A stretch of 64,000 nucleotides of DNA, taken from assembly GCF_017592395.1 (NCBI RefSeq), contig NZ_JAGFOU010000002.1, positions 1 to 64,000 on the forward strand, in the 5' to 3' direction. Shown in pieces: positions 61,554-64,000 of the stretch. Origin of the DNA: Actinomyces bowdenii. Its GTDB lineage: Bacteria; Actinomycetota; Actinomycetes; Actinomycetales; Actinomycetaceae. A program made the position numbers and the translations under genes. The notes below the pieces were generated by a model. It was not told the DNA's origin. It saw nothing but the letters and a program-made list of their open reading frames with translations, and searched no databases. The stretch's first letter is position 1. Each line of letters starts with the position of its first letter.

Positions 61554-62603
61554 ATGCCACCGATGCCCACCGATCCAGCCGTGAGCGCCCCCGGACCCGA
61601 CGGCGCCTCCGGCGCGGCTCAGTCATCCGACCCGGCCGCGCCGGCGGCCGGCGGGGCGGGCGCCGTGCTCACCCGCAGCCGTGAGGAGCTCGCGGCGGCC
61701 CTGGGCCGGGCCCCCGGCCCGCGCGCCGTGGTGATGACCATGGGGGCCCTCCATGAGGGGCACTTCGACCTCGTGCGCGAGGCGGTCCGCCGCGTGGGAG
61801 AGGCCGGGACCGTGGTGGTCACCATCTTCGTCAACCCCCTCCAGTTCGCCGCCGGTGAGGACCTGGACTCCTACCCCCGCGACCTCGAGGGGGACCTGGA
61901 GGGGCTGGAGCGGGCCCTGCGCGGGCCGGAGGGGGCCCTGGGCGTCGGGCGGCTCGTGGTCTTCGCCCCCGCCCCCGAGGCCATCTACCCCGATGGCCCG
62001 CCGCGCGTGCGCATCGACCCCGGCCCCATGTCCACGGTCCTGGAGGGCCGCACCCGGCCCACCCACTTCGCCGGCGTGTGCCAGGTGGTCCTGGCCCTGC
62101 TGCACCTGACCTCGCCCCGCTGGGCGCTGTTCGGCCGCAAGGACGCCCAGCAGCTGGCGATCGTCACCGCCATGGTGGAGGACCTGGCCGTCCCCGTCGA
62201 GATCGTCCCGGTCGATATCCGGCGTGAGCCCGACGGGCTGGCCATGAGCTCGCGCAATGCCTATCTCACCGCCGAGGAGCGCCGTCGGGCACTGGCCCTG
62301 TCCGAGGCGCTGGGGGCCGGGCGCCGGGCGTCCGCAGGCGGTGCGGGACCAGCCCAGGTGCGCAGTGCCGCCCAGGCCGTCCTGGATGCGGCCCCCGGCG
62401 TGATCACCGACTACGTGGCTGTGGTGGACCCGGCGACCTTCACCGACCTCACCGGCCAGGGCCCGGGGCTCCCCCCGTCGTCGGGCATCAGCGGCGAGCG
62501 GCCGGGGGGCTCGGGGCGGGCGCTGCTGGCCGTGGCCGCACGGGTGGGATCGACCCGCCTCATCGACAACTGCCTGGTGGACCTCCCCGCGGACCGGGGC
62601 TGA
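61554..62603 (+). CDS. panC: Pantothenate synthetase
   Basis: A 349-residue ATP-dependent ligase joining pantoate and beta-alanine. Hallmarks: VMTMGALHEGHFDLV (nucleotide-binding loop; usual HLSL is HFDL), TIFVNPLQF, FGRKDAQQLAIV (usual FGEKD is FGRKD) and REPDGLAMSSRNAYL. It has an N-terminal low-complexity extension of about 35 residues, and a Gly/Pro insert (about 300-325) before the C-terminal strand. ATG 61554 follows TAGCGT by 6 bases. panD follows after a repeat-containing gap. Confidence 0.95.
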   Translation: MPPMPTDPAVSAPGPDGASGAAQSSDPAAPAAGGAGAVLTRSREELAAALGRAPGPRAVVMTMGALHEGHFDLVREAVRRVGEAGTVVVTIFVNPLQFAAGEDLDSYPRDLEGDLEGLERALRGPEGALGVGRLVVFAPAPEAIYPDGPPRVRIDPGPMSTVLEGRTRPTHFAGVCQVVLALLHLTSPRWALFGRKDAQQLAIVTAMVEDLAVPVEIVPVDIRREPDGLAMSSRNAYLTAEERRRALALSEALGAGRRASAGGAGPAQVRSAAQAVLDAAPGVITDYVAVVDPATFTDLTGQGPGLPPSSGISGERPGGSGRALLAVAARVGSTRLIDNCLVDLPADRG

Positions 62604-63002
62604 GGGCCCCGGAGCCTGCCGGCGGCGGCCGGGCGCGTGAGCTGCGCGCCCGGGGCAGGCCGCTGAGGCGCCTCTGGGCCCTCAAAGGGCGTCGCTTCGC
62701 GGATTCGACGTCGTTTCGCGACTTGGACGCACCTTGCAGGCACCGTCCAAGTCGCGAAGTGACGCCCAAGTCGTGAAGTGACGCCCAGGTCGTGAAGTGA
62801 CGCCCAACTGCTCCGGCCCTGCCCGCCCGTGCTCGTCGAGGTGCCCGGCTCTGCCCGCCCGCGCCCCAGTGGACATCCTCACCCCCGCATGCGGAATGCG
62901 GCCTGTGCACTGGCGGAAGGCACTGGACCGCTGGGGCCGGTGCCTGTCGTCCCCCTCACCACCGTGATGGCACCGGGCGCGGGGGCGCTACGCTGAGCGG
63001 CG
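62604..63002. other. Repeat-bearing gap between panC and panD
   Basis: No gene is supported in this 399-bp interval. It contains the family B array (62689-62805). A probable panD -10 (TACGCT, 62989-62994) lies 8 bases before the panD ATG, consistent with a leaderless or very short leader. The rest is GC-rich and featureless. Confidence 0.45.
62689..62805. repeat. Inverted/direct repeat array (family B), second locus
   Basis: Arms 62709-62729 and 62744-62764 are inverted copies with two mismatches, sharing TTCGCGACTTGGACG with the 47865 locus. The direct 19-bp unit AAGTCGCGAAGTGACGCCC is repeated three times at exact 19-bp pitch (starts 62749, 62768, 62787), with one or two changes per copy. 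An inverted unit lies at 62689-62701. The tandem 19-bp units make this locus longer than its relative. Confidence 0.85.
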
Positions 63003-63461
63003 ATGAGCACCCGCACCCGGACGATGATGACGTCCAAGATCCACCGCGCCACCGTGACCCAGGCCGACCTGGACTACGTCGGCTCCATCACCGTGGACCT
63101 CGATCTCCTGGAGGCCGCCGATCTGCTGCCCGGGGAGCGCGTGGATGTCCTGGACTGCACCAACGGCGCCCGCCTGTCCACCTACGTCATCCCCGGACCG
63201 CGCGGTGCGGGGGAGATCTGCATCAATGGGGCGGCCGCCCACCTGGTCCACCCCGGCGACATCGTCATCCTCATCGCCTACTCCCAGCTCGATGAGGACC
63301 AGGCCCGCAGCTACCTGCCCGCCGTCGTCCTCGTCGATGAGCGCAACCGGGTGATCGACCGCGGCACCGAGCCCGGCCAGGTCCCCCAGGACGAGGCCGC
63401 CAGCGGCCTGCGCTCCTCGGGCCTGCCCCTGTCCGAGGCGCGGTCCGCCCGGGCGCGATAG
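63003..63461 (+). CDS. panD: Aspartate 1-decarboxylase precursor
   Basis: A 152-residue pyruvoyl enzyme that makes beta-alanine for pantothenate. The self-cleavage site is Gly-Ser in YVGSITVD, downstream of [35 protein letters not shown] and [19 protein letters not shown] are family hallmarks. The C-terminal 30 residues are a nonconserved tail. ATG 63003 is followed by in-frame ATGs at 63024 and 63027, closer to the normal N-terminus (MTSKIH); the true start could be either. Together with panC and the DUF2520 gene it forms a pantothenate cluster. Confidence 0.95.
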   Translation: MSTRTRTMMTSKIHRATVTQADLDYVGSITVDLDLLEAADLLPGERVDVLDCTNGARLSTYVIPGPRGAGEICINGAAAHLVHPGDIVILIAYSQLDEDQARSYLPAVVLVDERNRVIDRGTEPGQVPQDEAASGLRSSGLPLSEARSARAR

Positions 63462-63518
63462 GCCGGCCTGGTCTCCCCGGACCTGCGCGTCTCGGGCCGT
63501 GACGGGGATGGGACCCAC

Positions 63519-63853
63519 GTGAGCATCACGGTGGAGACGGGCAGGAGAGTCCTGGTCCTCAAGGAGGCCTCCGTCGACATGGACCAGGAGCTCGCGGACT
63601 ACCTGGTCGCCGTCACCGGGAGCCGGCAGCGCCCGCCCTACCGCCATGAGCCGGATGTGGGGGAGTGCAACGACACGATCTGGTCTGACCACCTGGCCCG
63701 GGACCTGCTGATCCGACTGGCGCGGGTCACGGTCGGTGTGGTGGCTGATGACCCCGTGCGCATGCTGTGGCCGCAGAACGACCCCCCCCGATGCGGCACG
63801 ACGACGAGGAAGAGCCGTGGCCGCCGGTGCGCGCGCTGGCGTGGCGCTGGTAG
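63519..63853 (+). pseudogene. Small unknown gene interrupted at a C8 tract
   Basis: A GTG at 63519 opens a frame (SITVETGRRVLVLKEASVDMDQ...) that looks coding until the run of eight C at 63782-63789. Beyond it the frame becomes Arg-rich and unlike coding sequence. Reading one base back at the C-run gives an acidic end, MRHDDEEEPWPPVRALAWRW, and a stop at 63851-63853. The intact product would be about 111 residues. Possibilities are a frameshift mutation, a phase-variable or programmed frameshift, or a sequencing error of one C. I do not recognise the family. Confidence 0.55.
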
Positions 63854-63984
63854 GTGCGCTGCTCGGCGCGTCCGCGCGCCCGACCCGCGCTCGCGCCCCG
63901 CGCCTGGCTCGCGCTCGCGGCTCGCGATGCGCGACGTCGTCGGGCCGGGCCATGGGGCCGCAGGGGGCATATAGACTCCCAGTC

Positions 63985-64000
63985 GTGACTGACGAGAACC
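63985..64000 (+). CDS. Start of a gene in the lysS position (partial)
   Basis: GTG at 63985 begins VTDEN and runs off the window. TATAGACT (63970-63977) ends 7 bases before it, a leaderless pattern. Lysyl-tRNA synthetase commonly follows the pantothenate genes in actinobacteria, so lysS is the likely identity, but five residues cannot confirm it. The preceding 131 bp are GC-rich, with GCTCGCG repeats. Confidence 0.35.

Noticed and set aside
62749-62805. CRISPR array
   Set aside because: The 19-bp units abut with no unique spacers and there are no cas genes; it is a tandem repeat.
63854-63984. Continuation of the small gene in the original frame to 63974
   Set aside because: After the C8 tract the translation becomes Arg-rich and repetitive (GCTCGCG repeats), unlike the coding part before it.

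Overview
The window is a high-GC chromosomal segment from an actinobacterium, most likely Actinomyces or a close relative. Reasons: very strong G/C preference at third codon positions; GTG starts and 4-base ATGA/GTGA stop-start overlaps; actinobacterial-type gene strings (moxR-DUF58-TgpA; dacB-zincin-hpt-ftsH-folE; folP-folB-folK-DUF3180; DUF2520-panC-panD-lysS); an LPxTG surface protein; and many starts with a TANNNT hexamer about 6 nt upstream and no ribosome binding site, as expected for leaderless mRNAs. No rRNA, tRNA or CRISPR array was seen. All calls were made by reading the sequence; no database search was run.

Layout. 1-885: a truncated transposase end and an orphan membrane protein. 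1052-5138: a palindrome followed by a four-gene ABC exporter plus two-component operon. 5171-7422: an inverted-repeat element, a PLP-dependent dehydratase and a divergent LysR regulator. 7526-10678: a pair of 92-bp palindrome-bounded repeats, then clpC and a terminator. 10959-15839: a compact Pel-like exopolysaccharide cluster (transporter, glycosyltransferase, glycoside hydrolase) followed by a second repeat pair. 15876-18807: pyruvate phosphate dikinase with promoter and terminator. 18939-25717: moxR-DUF58-transglutaminase operon and a RAMA-domain protein. 25928-29798: penicillin-binding-like lipoprotein with its own two-component system. 29833-34794: two alpha/beta hydrolases and metX/metY, all on the minus strand. 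35524-43279: cell-wall enzymes (two Cys-peptidase-type hydrolases, one sortase-anchored; DacB), ppa, a zincin and hpt. 43501-47510: ftsH, folE, and a small insert carrying a P-loop ATPase flanked by a 74-bp duplication of the folE 3' end. 48065-53520: two-component system beside an FtsX-type ABC exporter. 53772-64000: folate (folP, fused folB-folK), PH-domain membrane proteins, pantothenate genes (DUF2520, panC, panD), a small frameshifted gene and the start of a gene in the lysS position.

Themes. Folate synthesis genes folE, folP and folBK lie in one region, split by the ATPase insert and a regulatory/ABC block. Cell-envelope work dominates the rest: peptidoglycan hydrolases, a PBP4-type carboxypeptidase, a PBP-like lipoprotein, a transglutaminase operon, a Pel-like cluster and two ABC exporters each near a two-component system.

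The most unusual signals are the folE-tail duplication around the ATPase; three intergenic repeat families built from inverted plus direct copies of short units; a crossing A-B-A'-B' decamer arrangement at the start of a response-regulator gene; the Pel-like cluster without the other pel genes; the folB-folK fusion with a very long acidic linker; a C8 tract that breaks a small gene before lysS; and the absence of tilS between the zincin and hpt.
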